From: Siphlonurus alternatus
Taxonomy: Eukaryota > Arthropoda > Insecta > Ephemeroptera > Siphlonuridae
Direction: 5' to 3'
NCBI GenBank assembly: GCA_949825025.1
Contig: OX463785.1
Span: forward strand, 9,735,971 to 9,799,970
Length of the DNA stretch: 64,000 nucleotides
Shown piece after piece: positions 14,501-26,100 of the stretch; position 1 is the first letter of the stretch; each line of letters starts with the position of its first letter. The translations under genes were made by a program, and so were the position numbers. The notes beneath the pieces were generated by a model that worked only from the letters and a program-made list of their open reading frames with translations, was not told the origin of the DNA and made no database searches.

Positions 14501-17500
14501 GATAGTATTTGTCAAATAGACGGAAAGAATTTTTTTGGTAGCGTGTGTACAGACTGAGTTATTGCAATAGCAGGATAAGCCAAAAATTTAACATTGTTTT
14601 CCTATACAACATTTTCGCTCCTCTTTCTACCGCAATAACTCGGTTTGTATGAATGTCATTAAAAAAAAATCTTTCAGGCTATTTGACAAATACTATCAAG
14701 ACTGCCCTGGTAAAGTTTCAAAGTTACAGAAGTCAAATTGTGGCCGTGATTGCAGCGGGAGTGAACCTATCTTTTGCAGGGATTTCCCTACATTGTCGCC
14801 GCTGAATGAGCGTGTGTGACGTCACAGTTTCCTTTTCATCGGCTATTATATCTGATATTTGCGCTGATAAACAGAAAAATTTATGTAGCCGACTCATACT
14901 ACAGCAAAGCTTATCGTGTACTTCATATTGTGCACAAGTTCTTACGGCTTTCAAATAATTCAGTTCATAAATCCTCTGCAATTGAGAGTAGATTTAATTT
15001 TTTATACATTTAAACAAAATTTAAATATTTATGAATTGAGTCTTATAACTTTTTGTTCGAGCACAAATATCATAAAAATTATTAAATAAATTAACTTTTA
15101 AAAAAAATTATCTTTTATATTTAAAATTAAAAAAAATAATAATAATAAATATTATTAATTAAACCTGAGATTATTATTTTTTTAAAAAATATAGTTTTGC
15201 TATAGCCCACCTTGTATCGCGGGTCAGCGGCGCTAGTGTAGCTGTCAAACTGGTTGGTGGAAAATGCCACAAGGTACGTCGACATTTTGACGGACTGTTC
15301 GAAGTCGACCCACACCCAGCCGGGGAGACCCGCCCTGGAGAACAGGACCAGTCAGTGGGGTGTTCGAGCAAAATTTGATCTTTCATATTACAATATTACA
15401 CAAAAATTATAACAATAATACAAATAAATAAATTACAATAATTGAAATTTGTTTGAAAGTATACTTTACAATCCGCAATGCAAAATTATAATTTTGGTTT
15501 TTCTAAATAGAAAATAATAATAATAATAAAAAATGCATATCTTTCAAGAGACCGAAGTGAATTGGCTTTGACCATTTTAAGTAAATGATAAGAAGAAGGG
15601 AGTTTGAGAAAAAAATTAATTTTGTAAAAAATACTAAAATATAATAATAATTATTACAAGCAGGTAAACGAATCTTTATGTCACTTTAAAATGTCCCTAT
15701 ATTGTTAAAGACAACCATCTACTTGCAGCATGGAGGTTTGATATTTAGGTGATTTGGATTTTTGGGTTTAAAAGTCTGGTACCAGAACTAGATTTCAATT
15801 TTCACAAACCCTCCAGACAACTCCAACTTTAGGTAATATTAGTGACTGTTGCAACAAGTTCTTTCATCATCGTGATAGCAAAGGTCAATTAATCTCAAAT
15901 GACTCACACGGGGTCTCCCTCGGTCCTCACGGGCATGTTGGCGAGGGCGGTGAAGCCAGGCTCCTTGGCGATATGCAGCGTGAAGGTGGCTTTCAGATCC
16001 GGCTGATCGAAGCAAGGGAAGGCCCAACGAGCGTAGGCGGCCTCGAACTGAGTGGCAGACAGCCACCTGGCGAGGGACAGGTGATACCATTAGGTCCTGA
16101 CTAAATTTTGTTGTTAATTTATTAAACCTAGTATTTTAGGTTATTTCAAATTATATATCACGTATCGTACAGTATATTATAATATCGTGAATCGTTAACG
16201 TTTCCAATTTTTCAGAAATGCCAAATCTCATGTGGGGCAAAAACTTTTTTTAGAATTGCATTTAATTTGCTAATGGTAAGTAAAATATTTATGATTAATA
16301 ATTTAAAAAGAAATAAAGGTTTTTAAATAAAATTTAATATTAATATAGTATTTTAAGAAAAGTTCTAAGGAACGTAAATTAAAATATTAAAATAAAATAT
16401 TATAATTTATAAAAATTAAAAAAAAAAAAAAAAAAAAAATTTCAATGAATAATATAAAGGTATATTTTTTTAATGTATTTTATATCAGTGTCATAAAATT
16501 AATGTTGTTATCTGTATCAAATTGATACGTAATTTTTATACTGATACTAAAATTACATTAAAGATAAAATTTAGACCAATCAAGCAAAAAGTTTTTATAT
16601 ACACGATATACCCACTAAAACTTATCTCGTGTAAGTTTCTGACAAAATATTTTCTTCTTCGACTAATAAGAATAAAACCACCCCTAAAATCCAAAGCTTC
16701 ATGTCCCCATATTCAAATATTTCCCGCTTACTTTGGATTCCCCGCCTCGTCTTGATAGGCGCTCCTGAAGAAGCCGACCCCCTGTCCGTTCAACACGCCG
16801 GTGTAGACGACTGTGACGTCATACTGCTGTCCCGACTGTAGCGGAGCACCAAGATTGATGGTGAAGAACTGGCGGTCGTCCAGCAAGATGTTGAAGTCGA
16901 GCACCGGGACAAGAGAACCGTCCGAGACCTGAGACAGGGTGAATTGGTGACCACGACCAGGGTCCATTAAATGAACAAACTTTGAAGCTTCTGCGTTCAA
17001 TAAAATAGAGGCATAAGGTCTGTTCGTAAATATACAATCAGAAAGAATCGATTGTTTGTGATTAACCTTATGTTCCATGTACAAAAGGTTCATCACAAGA
17101 AATCGATTCTTTCTGATTGTCATTGTGTAGACCTATTATTTCAGCTAATATATCAAGTTTCCGAGTGTCCCATCCTAATATCCCAGAAATTTTATGTTAA
17201 ATTCAAGCTTTCTGATCTAATTTAGAATCTAAAAGAGCAAGAAATTGTTTTTTCATAATAAAATATGTACTAAAAAGGATTTAACTTTATTTTCACACCT
17301 TCTGCTGTGGAAAAGTGTCTAAAGCCAAATAAAACTAAATTATGTCACAAAACCTATATTATTACAGCACATTGATAAGAGAATGACACCATGAGTCATC
17401 AGGCATCAGGCAGAATATGCTGCAAAGTACACAAGAGAACTAGTCCTTGACTGACCTTGACAACTTCGATGTCCTGTACTTCAAGGTGTCTTGCGTGCAT

Positions 17501-17938
17501 GATAATTGCACTGGTGACCTCCACGACCTCCAGTCTGATGGTCACCTGACCGTCGAACGTGAAGTTTCGTTCTGGAGGGTTCTCCAGGTAAGGTACCAGG
17601 TAGAGGTCATACGACAGAGGGGTCAATGACCTTGGTAGTAGATAGTCTTCCACCGCACGGGGACCTGGGATGGCTGATGGCGGCTGGGGTCTGGGGAACA
17701 ACATATCTGTTCATCAATCATTCATATAGTCAAATATAGTTATATAGTATATTGTCTATACTTACCCGATGGGCATTTTATCCCGGACATGCCACGACGC
17801 TCCTCGAAGGTTAGGTCCGTAGTGTGCATTTTGACCGATACTGCGCAGGCGCGAGCGCAGATTACTGGGTGGAGTCGCAGACACGAGTGCGCATAGTAAC
17901 AGCACGGCACATGCGCACCGACACATTGGGACCAGCAT
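5511..17938 (-). CDS. secreted M1 zinc aminopeptidase (aminopeptidase N-like), copy 1
   Basis: Removes N-terminal amino acids from peptides using one zinc ion. Coding exons, gene order: 17938-17766, 17690-17456, 16928-16732, 16066-15908, 15334-15211, 14063-13885, 13086-12903, 12121-11968, 11857-11776, 11118-10944, 10203-10020, 9313-9030, 7569-7367, 7310-7143, 6497-6357, 6188-6119, 5657-5511; they close in frame at 952 residues, normal for the family. Residues 1-20 form a signal peptide. Seen: exopeptidase motif GAMEN at 345-349, zinc motif HEIAH at 381-385, third ligand Glu404 after the usual 18-residue gap, and the SYNKG tyrosine at 466 (transition-state Tyr of the family). The C-terminal half matches an ERAP1-C-like domain. 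The chain ends [10 protein letters not shown] without a hydrophobic tail, so the GPI anchor common in insect gut aminopeptidases is not visible. An acceptor just upstream of the ATG implies a non-coding first exon. Its paralogue is at 26101-38476. Confidence 0.93.
8167..8900. mobile_element. hAT-like non-autonomous element in APN-1 intron 12
   Basis: A 734-bp element with about 25-bp terminal inverted repeats: CAGGGCAGTC at the left and GACTGCCCTG at the right, continuing inward through ACAGGCCGTC. It is flanked on both sides by ATTTAAA (8160-8166 and 8901-8907). The CAGGG terminus and the 7-8-bp flanking repeat suggest the hAT superfamily. There is no transposase ORF. It lies in the intron between the 284-bp exon (9030-9313) and the 203-bp exon (7367-7569). 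Confidence 0.75.
10896..10942. promoter_or_regulatory. cluster of nuclear-receptor half-site-like motifs in an APN-1 intron
   Basis: Close repeats of TGACCTTGA and degenerate versions such as TGAACTTAA and TAACCTTGA sit immediately next to the 175-bp exon. TGACCTTGA is the complement of TCAAGGTCA, the monomer site of FTZ-F1/ERR-type nuclear receptors. APN-2 has two exact copies at the equivalent place (30571-30597). This may be a conserved intronic remnant rather than a functional site. Confidence 0.3.
11409..11735. mobile_element. palindromic MITE family 2 (CRE-containing), copy 1
   Basis: An almost complete palindrome. The outer arms read GGAGTATCGACCTCAA, then an AT-rich tract, ATGGATAGAGCGTGCAAAG and CCCGGGAACTA, with the reverse complement on the other side. 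The centre carries two TGACGTCA octamers (11540-11547 and 11591-11598). Sister copies: 18630-18946, 31091-31416, a truncated copy at 61949-62141, and diverged members at 45862-46171, about 60655-60855 and 61121-61388. Confidence 0.85.
12494..12565. repeat. short hairpin repeat in APN-1 intron 7
   Basis: TTACCGTAATCATGGTGGCTC is followed by a tandem CTATTTAGTAAATAG unit and then the near reverse complement GAGCCACCATGACCGTAA. It can form a strong hairpin. No function is evident. Confidence 0.5.
13533..13639. mobile_element. short MITE family 3, copy 1
   Basis: About 107 bp bounded by TAGGTCTGTTCGTAAATA and its reverse complement, each continuing inward with ACAATCAGAAAGAAT. A related copy lies at 17014-17135, and the element at 56372-56498 shares the TAGG(T/C)CTGTTCGTAAA terminus. 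A TA-flanked Tc1/mariner-type MITE is a plausible interpretation. Confidence 0.75.
14333..14864. mobile_element. palindromic MITE family 4 in APN-1 intron 5
   Basis: A long inverted-repeat element of about 530 bp. The left arm begins AGCACAAATATCAGAGATAA and the right arm ends with its near complement. The arms contain TGACGTCA octamers (14374-14381 and 14817-14824). The inner part holds a second inverted repeat beginning CAGGGCAGT, like the terminus of the hAT-like element at 8167. There is no coding capacity. Confidence 0.7.
17014..17135. mobile_element. short MITE family 3, copy 2 (degenerate right end)
   Basis: Shares TAAGGTCTGTTCGTAAATA and ACAATCAGAAAGAAT with the element at 13533. The right end is altered by a small rearrangement (TTGTCATTGTGTAGACCTA). 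It lies in intron 2 of APN-1, close to the 197-bp exon. Confidence 0.65.
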
Positions 17939-18382
17939 AGTCACGAGTTATCCTGTTGTGATGTAAAATAATTATTGGCCCAAAGATATATTTGTATTTA
18001 AATAATAGGTATAGGAGTCAAGAAGGAGTCCAGGAAGATAATTATATTCTCTCTCACTAGTCTCGGTTAGTTTCATTAAATTTGGTTACAACGCTATCCG
18101 TATAGTTAGTGAGATCCCTGGTTATTTTGTTTGTTAAATCGCGTTCATTGAAACTAATTCGATTGTTTCATGCAATCACGATATATTTTTTGTCAAAGCA
18201 GTGCATTTAAATTTCTCTAAGATTGAATTTTGGTATATTATAAAATTTATTATATAATGTCAAGATTAACATAATACATTATGAAAAACAGAACTACCTG
18301 TACTAAAAAAAATGTTCATTATATATGCAAAACTGTATTTCAACCTTGGTATATATATAGTTTTTAAATTATTTTGCACAGT

Positions 18383-18496
18383 CATTGCCTCGGGAAATTT
18401 CCCTTTGGGACCTTGTTAATCACCATGCCTCGTGAGAATAGCACAGGGCATGGAGAATAACAAGACTGCAAGTGGGAAATTTTCCAAGGCAACGAA
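18383..18496. mobile_element. 110-bp palindromic MITE family 5, copy 1
   Basis: GCCTCGGGAAATTTCCC, then CTTGTTAATCACCATGCC, pairs with the reverse complement ending GGGAAATTTTCCAAGGC. Related copies with the same arm order lie at 26362-26476, 26924-27034, 31425-31520 (half degraded) and 39068-39183. Confidence 0.7.
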
Positions 18497-18629
18497 TCTG
18501 CAAACCTGAACCTGAAAAAATATTAATATCTCTGATAACTTAAATACAAAGTACAAAAGCTATACCTTACTATATAATTTCAATAAATGAAATAAATAAA
18601 GGAATCAATCTGAATATCAACTTGAGCAA

Positions 18630-18946
18630 TAGAGTATTGACCTCAAATTTTTTTATTACAGAAATGGATAGAGCGTGCAAAGTTATGCTACCCTGATTTA
18701 TTTCAGATTTTTTAGAGCCCGGGAACTATTTTTAAAAAATTATTGAAAGTTCTATTTGTGGCGTCACGAGACGCCGCTCCTTAACAAAAAGATAGGACTT
18801 GCCACCGCGTGACGTCACAAAAAGGACTTTCAATAATTTTTTAAAAATAGTTCCCGGGCTCAAAAAAATCTGAAAAAAATCAGGGGAGCATAACTTTGCA
18901 CGCTCTATCCATTTCTGCAATAAAAAAAATTGAGGTCAATACTCCA
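18630..18946. mobile_element. palindromic MITE family 2, copy 2
   Basis: Same arms as 11409-11735. One of the two central octamers is mutated to TGGCGTCA and the other, TGACGTCA at 18810-18817, is intact. Confidence 0.85.
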
Positions 18947-19922
18947 TTTGTATTTTCCAAACTCCTGATATTTTAATTACAGTACCTGAAGTCTCGAGCT
19001 TCAACCGACTCAGACTTGGACGTGAAGAGAAATGTCCAATCTTATCAGTATGCTGATTTGTTCCATCAAAAACAACTTGAGGTTGATTCTTATCAGCATT
19101 AGTCTGCATATTTTGAGTGTAAAATTATATAACTTTTATATAACAATATATTACATAAGTTTTGATGAAACGTAATTTTGTTTTTTTCAGCTCTCCACAT
19201 AAATCTTTCTGAACTGAAGTTTAAATATCACTTTATAAAAAATGTGTGTGCTCTTAACAATTTCATGATGTATAAAATATTGTTTTATAATATCATTAAT
19301 TTATCATGACGCTTACGTCAAAACTTGGAAATTTACTCCAGTTCTTCATGTTTTATGCTTGCAGTACAAACTTATGAACTTCCTTTTATACAAGACTCCA
19401 TTTTAGCTGCCTGCATGGCTACGATATTAACCTTAAGATTTTTTTTTTTTTTTTTTTTGGAAAAGATTGTTCGAATGTTTTAGACAAGGCTGTGATAAAG
19501 TTTAAAATTTTACAATAGAAAACCTGTGTGATTTGCATGAATAGAGAATCTCGTTTTATCATGGATTCGCATTTTTTTAATTTTTATTTATTTTTTTATT
19601 ATTTTTTTTTAAACCCCTTCAAAATCAAGGTAAAAAACGCTATAACGTCATAGTCATGCAATCACTTTCCCTTATAGAATTTCATTAAATCGAGCTGCAA
19701 AATGCAATAACTTTAAAATCATGCAAATAATTAACAATATGCGTTCGCGTGTGAAATATATGCATGATTATGATGTCACAGTGATTTTCAGCCCGATTTA
19801 ATTAATAAGTTGAAAATAATGGACACACACCACGAGGAAATTTATCTAACTAGGGCAGTTTCCAAACGACCAAAGCAAGTACCATTAAAAACATCGGAGT
19901 TATCACAGCAAAGATGTTGAAC

Positions 19923-20335
19923 TCTTTTTTTTTTTTTTAATCAAAACCCTATTGGGTACTTCTATTTACTAATTACATACTACTTTGAAACCCCGAACCT
20001 TCCGAAACCCTAACTTGAGCGTTTCGCAGGCTCTCCTGGAACGGGGGCGGCCACGGCCTTGCAAATCCATCCCGGCATTTGCCTGCGGCTGAGGGAAACG
20101 TAAAAACCTCAGCCAGGATGGACGCTACAGCTTTTGTCAATGAACCGGAAGTGCAATGGTCCAAAGCCAGGGGAACCATATAGTGGAAATGCGCAACGTT
20201 TTACCCCTGGGTGCTGTGAAGGAAATGTGGTTTTTGTTGAAAATGGTCACCCATCCAAATACTAACCACGCGCGGCGTTGCTTGACTTCGGTGATCTGAC
20301 GAGACCCGGTCAAGCGCACTAAAGGGTAGTCAAAC
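19923..20335 (-). mobile_element. 5S rRNA-derived SINE, copy A
   Basis: Read on the minus strand, the head (about 20320-20245) matches the internal promoter half of animal 5S rRNA: the order GTCTCGTCAGATCACCGAAG, CAAGCAACG and GTTAGTATTTGGATGGGTGAC corresponds to 5S helix, A-box and C-box sequence. It is followed by an unrelated body and a tail, GAAGTACCCAATAGGG, then an A-rich run. This is the organisation of SINE3-class (5S-headed) retroposons transcribed by RNA polymerase III. Confidence 0.85.
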
Positions 20336-20947
20336 TCCCTAACATTGAATTTGTTTTAATTTAAAGTGTCAAAATTAATTGAACTAATTAACGATGGATT
20401 CTGACTTTATTTCCATTATGTACAATGCTAAATGCTTTGAAGTAGTATTATTCAGAGAACATGCTTGTAAGTAATTAATACTAATTGCAATAATTAAAGA
20501 AGTTCCAATCAATTCTATCCGGGGCATTTGATTTGATTCGATTTTTTTTTTTTTTTTTTTCTTTCCATTTTGTTATAATTCACTTGGTAATTTCTAACAG
20601 TGAAAATTTATTGCAGTATCTTATTTAAAAAGATATTAACATTCCCATGTTATCCTACCTGACTTGGTATCTGATGACGTCACTATTTTACGTCGGTCAC
20701 GTGACTACTGATTGAGGGTCAGTATCAGCAAGACAACATGGCCTGGTCTCTTAGAAACGTGTAGTTATTAAATTAAACTTCAAAAAGTTACTTTGAACAG
20801 TGAATGAAAAATACACATTTTGTGTCATAATATATTGACAGCATTACAGTAAAGACCGCAGACTCTGATGAAATAAAATTTCATTAGTTTTAATGCATGC
20901 TCGCAGCTATTTTTAAAAAGAGGTTATTAAATATTTTGTTGATTAAA

Positions 20948-23522
20948 ATGGTTAGACGAGCTGGAAAATTTCTAGCTGTTGTAATTTTATTTTTACTTGC
21001 ATTTCTTCTTTTGAGACATCATCCAAATATAATAAGGTAAGTAAATAAATGTAAGGCTGTTTACTCGCAGGGTATTTATACATATCCTGGTTTACTCGTA
21101 CATTATATTACAAAGGAAGTAGTGGAACAACAACTCTGTTAGTAAACTGAAAAATACACCACTACTCATTAGATCTAATGATAAATTTTAAATCTACCCA
21201 TCAGTGGTTTAAGAACAGATTTATTGAAATCTCGAGAATTATTCCGAGTTAAAATCTTATATATAATATAATTTCCCTGTCGGTAATTTTATTTAATGTC
21301 GTTTCGACAATTTTATTTAAAACACTCATTATTTTTAAAAATAAATTAAATTATTATAATTTATTAATTGTCTTATTTTTTTTTACATATATAGATACGT
21401 TCGGAAAAATTATAAATAAATTTAATTTCATAAATACAATATCAATATTGGCAATAAATTTAATTAAGGTGTCATGCCAAATAAAAATTAATCTCTTGAT
21501 AATTATAATTAGCTAAAAATATTATTTCTGATGTTACATACCGGGTTGCTAAATTCTTTTCATAATTTCTTTACACCGTGATATTATACACTTTCGGTAA
21601 CAGTTAGATTTCCATGGTTCCCTCAGTTACGTTACGATATACTTCGTTTGATAAATAGAGGAATAAGTCACCCTAACTAACTGCATGACAGGTTTCCACG
21701 GTTCCTTCAGTCACTGACTGGTTGCAGGCCCCCACGCCGGCCCCTGGACCACGTGTTCTTCCTGAAGACCCACAAGTGCGGTAGTTCGACGGTGCAAAAC
21801 ATCCTCATGAGGCGAGGCTTCAGACGCGGACTGGACTTCGTACTACCTGACATCGGTGAGGGAGGGGGGGGGGAGGCTCAGTCAGGCTGGGACTGCCCAT
21901 AAGGCTGTCAGGGATCCCTTCTCTGACCAGCTCCTTCGATTTTATACTTAAAAAGAAAAAAAAATAAAGTAATCTAGTCTTTTTAATTCTTTTCTCCTAT
22001 AAAATGGTACAAAATAAGAGGAAAATAAACGAGAGAAGGGCTTAATAGTGAATAAAAGATAAAATTTATTTCAACTCGGGTAACACCTCATGTTACAGAC
22101 AACTACCTGGGTTATCCCTCCCTGTTCAACCCTGAACGTGACATCGACCCCGCCCTGCTGCACCCCCTCCCCTATGACGTATTCACGCACCACTGCCGGC
22201 TACAAGCAGACAACGTGAGGAGGGTGATGGCCGCGGATACCAAGTGGGTGACCATCCTGAGAGAGCCCGCCTCGCTCTTCGAGTCCCTCTACAACTTCTA
22301 CACCCTGACTGACGAGAACCGGGGCTGCAACTTTACCTGCCTGCTGAAGAGGGACCTGAGTGACGTCAGAGAATGGTTCTCTAAGAAGAGGTTTATGGGC
22401 AAGATTGGAATCAATCAGGTGCATTATTTTTTAATACATACAATACATCATCAATATACCAGCACGAATGTAGACTGCAATGCATTGAGATTAATACATA
22501 TTATAAAATTAATTATAACTTGAATTTATATTGAGGCAAAGCAAACACACATCGTCTTGGCGGCAAATATCTTTTACTAGGAAAATTTTACTTCATGAAA
22601 GTGAATATTTTTGCAGTGAATTCATTTAAGGGGAAGATAACACGCCCAATGTTAAAAAAAATTCCTCACATGAAAATTATGAACAAAATTTAATTCTTTT
22701 CTACATCCCCTATTATCATTAGCTAAAATATCAGTTATATAAATCCGAGCTAGTTTTTTAGTTATGAATTTGTATACCTGATATTATACTGTATAGCTAC
22801 TGATAAGGGATGTAGAGGAGAAATTTTTAATATTTTTTTCCATAATTTTCATGTGAGGGATTTTTTTTTTTAAACACTGGGCGTATTATCTTCCCCTTAA
22901 AATATTTACTTGTAACATCATACAAATTTGATAATTCCAGATGTCGTATGACTTTGGGATGGAGCCTATGGACTTCTCCAACGATAACAAAACACGGTCG
23001 TTAATCGAACATCTGGACCGGGACTTCGACCTGGTGATGCTTTCTGACCACATGGAGGTCTCTCTGGCACTTCTTGCAGACTTGATGAATTGGCCTCTTG
23101 ATGACGTCACGTCCATCAGAATGAACTCGAGGCCCAAGTACAATCACTTCAGTTTGAGTGATGGAGACGTTGAGAAAATGAACCAGCTCAATAACGTAGA
23201 CTCTCAGATATATTCTCACTTTAAACAGATATTTAAATTACGTGTTTTAGAATATGGAGTTGATAGAATGAGTAAAGAAGTAAAGAAATTGATAAGAATG
23301 AATAATAAGTTGTTCGAGGAGTGTGTCGAAACTGACTTTGTTTTAAATAGAAATCCAAAAAAGAAATCATATCCTCTTGTCACATATAAATTACGTGACA
23401 ATTCGAGTTTGCATTGCAGACTTTTTACTTTAGATGAAATTGAATTTACAGATTTAATTAGAAAGAAACAAGTTTATAAATTTGAAACGTTAAAAAGATT
23501 GAAGAATTTTGTTGAAAATTAA
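20948..23522 (+). CDS. galactose-3-O-sulfotransferase-like, type II membrane protein
   Basis: Transfers sulfate from PAPS to a galactose residue of glycolipids or glycans in the Golgi. Exons 20948-21036, 21728-21855, 22099-22418 and 22941-23522 close in frame at 372 residues, close to the size of vertebrate GAL3ST proteins. A short basic N-terminus (MVRRAGK) precedes one hydrophobic signal-anchor segment (about residues 8-22), giving a type II topology. Exon 2 carries FFLKTHKCGSSTVQNIL, the 5'-phosphosulfate-binding loop typical of GAL3ST (KTHK..SST). Exon 3 carries VTILREPASLFESLYNFY, matching the 3'-phosphate-binding region. The last half of exon 4 is much more AT-rich than the rest of the gene. 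The gene is transcribed away from APN-1 and towards APN-2. The exact acceptor sugar and which GAL3ST subtype it matches cannot be told from sequence. Confidence 0.9.
22627..22903. mobile_element. palindromic MITE family 6 (TTAA-flanked), copy 1
   Basis: TTAAGGGGAAGATAACACGCC followed by AATGTTAAAAAAAATTCCTC, with the reverse complement at the right ending CTTCCCCTTAA. It is a diverged relative of the copies at 46913-47265 and 54177-54446. It lies in the last intron of the sulfotransferase gene. Confidence 0.75.
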
Positions 23523-23595
23523 TATAAAATAATTAATAGAAACTGTTAAAATTAGAGCCTCGATAGTTTTTTTTTAAATGCACATTATTATTTCA

Positions 23596-23601
23596 AATAA
23601 A
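23596..23601 (+). promoter_or_regulatory. poly(A) signal of the sulfotransferase gene
   Basis: AATAAA about 74 nt downstream of the stop codon. It is the first canonical hexamer after the CDS. Confidence 0.5.
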
Positions 23602-24159
23602 TAGTTCTAATATTTTTACTTCAACTAGAAGGATTTAATATCAAAAAACTCAAAACAATTTTTTAGTTAATTTTTTAAAAAATATCTTACTCTAAAATGT
23701 ATTTTTTAAAATAAATGTTGAGGAAAACACACGATGAAATATATTTTTTTAAATATTTCTGTATTTTATTTTATATTTTATTGATTTTACAATTTAATGT
23801 TACCAGGCTAGTACGTAATGATGTCCTTCGAACAATTTCTAGTTGCCAGAAATGTCTTTGACGGAGTTTGACTTAAAATTGAATTTAAAAATATTTAGAC
23901 TTGAGAAATTTAAAATAAGAATTGAGAATTTTGTTGACAGTAGAGGCTTCTAGTGATGCGCTCTCGCTGCGCAACTGTTTGTCGCTAAGGTCCATCTTGC
24001 ACTTGAAAATGAAGCAAAGTGTTTTTTTAACTTTTCTCGGTTATAAATAAAGTAAAAAATCTAAATCTTGAATTATCTACTTTATTTTTCAGTTTGGACC
24101 AAAGTTCCGTAAAGGAATTTTCTCTGAAAAATCTTATTCTTAGTGAAAACACGACTTCA

Positions 24160-24240
24160 CGTTTTTTTTTTTTAACATGGGTTTGGTATAGCGGGTGGGA
24201 ACACCGAAAAATCAGCTGACTTGAAGCATCTGTTCACATG
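24160..24240 (-). repeat. retroposon 3' tail fragment
   Basis: On the minus strand a tail ending CACCCGCTATACCAAACCCATG runs into an A-run (T-run at 24163-24172 on the plus strand). The same tail, with variation, is found at about 37610-37680, also next to a long T-run. This suggests a shared LINE or SINE 3' end. Confidence 0.5.
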
Positions 24241-24381
24241 AATTTTATGTCCATGCGCGTTAACCAAATTGAACTGATAGAAGCAATGGTAAATAGATAT
24301 ATTGTATATTCTGTAAGAATAGAGGATAAGTTGTTTTTTATTTGAAAGGACATAAAGTAAATTGTTTAAAATTGCAATAAT

Positions 24382-24780
24382 GATTTTTTTTTTTATCAAA
24401 CCCTGTTGGGTACTTCTAATTACTACTTACATGCTATTTTGAAACCCCAAACCTCCCGAAACCCTAACTTAAACGTTTCGCGGGCTCTTCCGGAATGGGA
24501 GCGGCCACGGCCTTGCAATCCATCCCGGCATTTGCCTGTGACTGAGGGAAACGTGGAAACCTCAGCCAAGATGGACGCTACAGCTTTTGTCAATGAACCG
24601 GAAGTGCAATAGTTCAAAGCCAGGGGAACTGCACAGTGAAAAAGCGCATCAACGATTTACCCCTGGGTGGGAAACGTGTTTTTGTTGAAAATGGTCACCC
24701 ATCCAACTACTAACCATGCTCGGCGTTGCTTGACTTCGTTGATTTGACGAGACCCGGTCAAGCGCACTGCGCAACACACC
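24382..24780 (-). mobile_element. 5S rRNA-derived SINE, copy B
   Basis: Same organisation as the copy at 19923-20335. The 5S-like head is at about 24765-24690 and the tail GAAGTACCCAACAGGG plus A-run is at about 24380-24420 (minus strand). Body sequence such as AAAGCTGTAGCGTCCATC is shared with copy A. Confidence 0.85.
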
Positions 24781-25066
24781 CACTCATGTTTTTTCTCAAA
24801 TTTTTGTCGAGTGCGTGTTGTGGTACTGTGTGCTCATTAAATGTTTAATTTCTGACTAATAATATAAAAATTAACTGTTGTAATCTAAATTTATTGAATG
24901 CCTCACTAGGCCTGCTGTCAATTTTGAACGCACATAATATTTAATTTTAATATTATAATTGATTGAAATTTTAACTTGTGGAAGAAGTATTGCCATGGAA
25001 GCTGAAAATATTTCTGACCCTAACCGTGTGGAACGAAGCTATTCTGATCTTCTGATAATTCCGATA

Positions 25067-25325
25067 TGAAATGCCTGTCAAAAAGCACCGTCGCCGCATC
25101 CAGTTCTCTGACAATTGCTTTACTGGTTCAGAAGCTGTTGCATGGTTTCACCAAAGAATTCATATTAATTCTTTGGTTTCACTCAGCATTGCAAAAGAAT
25201 CCATCTTTGTGCACATCTAGTCCAATTCTTTTGCAATGCTGAGTGAAACCAGGCAACAGCTTCTGAATCAGTAAAGCAATTGTCATAGAATTGGATGCGC
25301 CGACGGTGCTTTTTGACCGACATTT
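25067..25325. pseudogene. DEP-domain (DEPDC1-like) exon fragment, duplicated head-to-head
   Basis: The plus-strand arm from 25071 reads MPVKKHRRRI, then DNCFTGSEAVAWFH. The minus-strand arm from 25323 down to 25183 reads MSVKKHRRRI, then DNCFTDSEAVAWFHSALQKN, before a stop. The pattern MP(V/L)KKHRR...NCFT..EAV.W matches the beginning of the DEP domain in DEPDC1-type proteins. Both arms are short, with in-frame stops upstream of the plus arm and downstream of the minus arm, and the rest of the DEP domain is absent. It is therefore a gene fragment, not a gene. The two arms form a palindrome with a complex centre, as in foldback elements that have captured host sequence. Confidence 0.7.
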
Positions 25326-26039
25326 GCTGGTGTATTTAATTATATAATTGGCAACCACGAAATAGTTACAAATAAAAATTATTAATATAAAATAAATGCA
25401 TTCAAATTTAAAATAAAATTACTAACATTAATAATATATTATATTTATTTTATAACTTAATTATTTTATAATTAAAATATATTACTTTTTATTGAACAAT
25501 TTTATTTTGTTTTAAATATTTAAACACATATTATAAATAAGCTCGACAAAATTTACGGAACTAAAAAAAAGGAAATGAAACAATCAGGGAGTTTGATACT
25601 TCAGTTGTTTTGCTCAATTCAGTATATCTCGTTAATATAATATCTAGTTAGTCACTTATTCTCGATCGAGCTTGTTAGCAGTAATGAAAAATATTATTTG
25701 TTCTATATATACGTAATAAGCGAGTAATCCATTTGCAATACCGTTTTACCTATTATAATATAATGCATCGTTCGTAAATGCAAGACGTGGGAGATTTTAT
25801 TTTCTTTACAAAATGAATTAAATGTTACGTATATTGATTTTATTTATTTAAATACAAACGCAAATAAAATACTTCATTTTTTATAAAAAATTTAAAAACT
25901 TCTGTCATAAAAAATTGAATTGAATTAAAATTAAATGAATTTTATATACAATTAATTACGTTTGTTAAATTAAAAAAATATATATTTTAATTTAAATAAA
26001 AAATAATAATGCAGATGATTGTTAATATTCTATTTATGT

Positions 26040-26045
26040 TTTATT
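26040..26045 (-). promoter_or_regulatory. poly(A) signal of APN-2
   Basis: AATAAA on the minus strand, about 55 nt beyond the APN-2 stop codon. The spacing is nearly the same as in APN-1. Confidence 0.5.
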
Positions 26046-26100
26046 TTGTTTAAAGCAACTAAACAATAATAAAATCTGTGTAATCAGACGTAACAAATCA

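Larger units (their letters stand above)
17939..20947. other. intergenic region between APN-1 and the sulfotransferase (head-to-head)
   Basis: Contains the probable 5' non-coding part and promoter of APN-1, a 110-bp palindrome (18383-18496), palindromic MITE family 2 copy 2 (18630-18946), a 5S-derived SINE (19923-20335) and, near 20675, a TGACGTCA followed shortly by GTCACGTGAC, which may belong to the sulfotransferase promoter. No further coding region is supported. Confidence 0.6.
23523..26100. other. intergenic region between sulfotransferase and APN-2 (tail-to-tail)
   Basis: Holds the sulfotransferase 3' end, a retroposon tail (about 24160-24240), a 5S-derived SINE (24382-24780), a DEP-domain gene fragment in inverted arrangement (25067-25325) and AT-rich DNA carrying the APN-2 poly(A) signal. 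No intact gene is visible. Confidence 0.6.
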
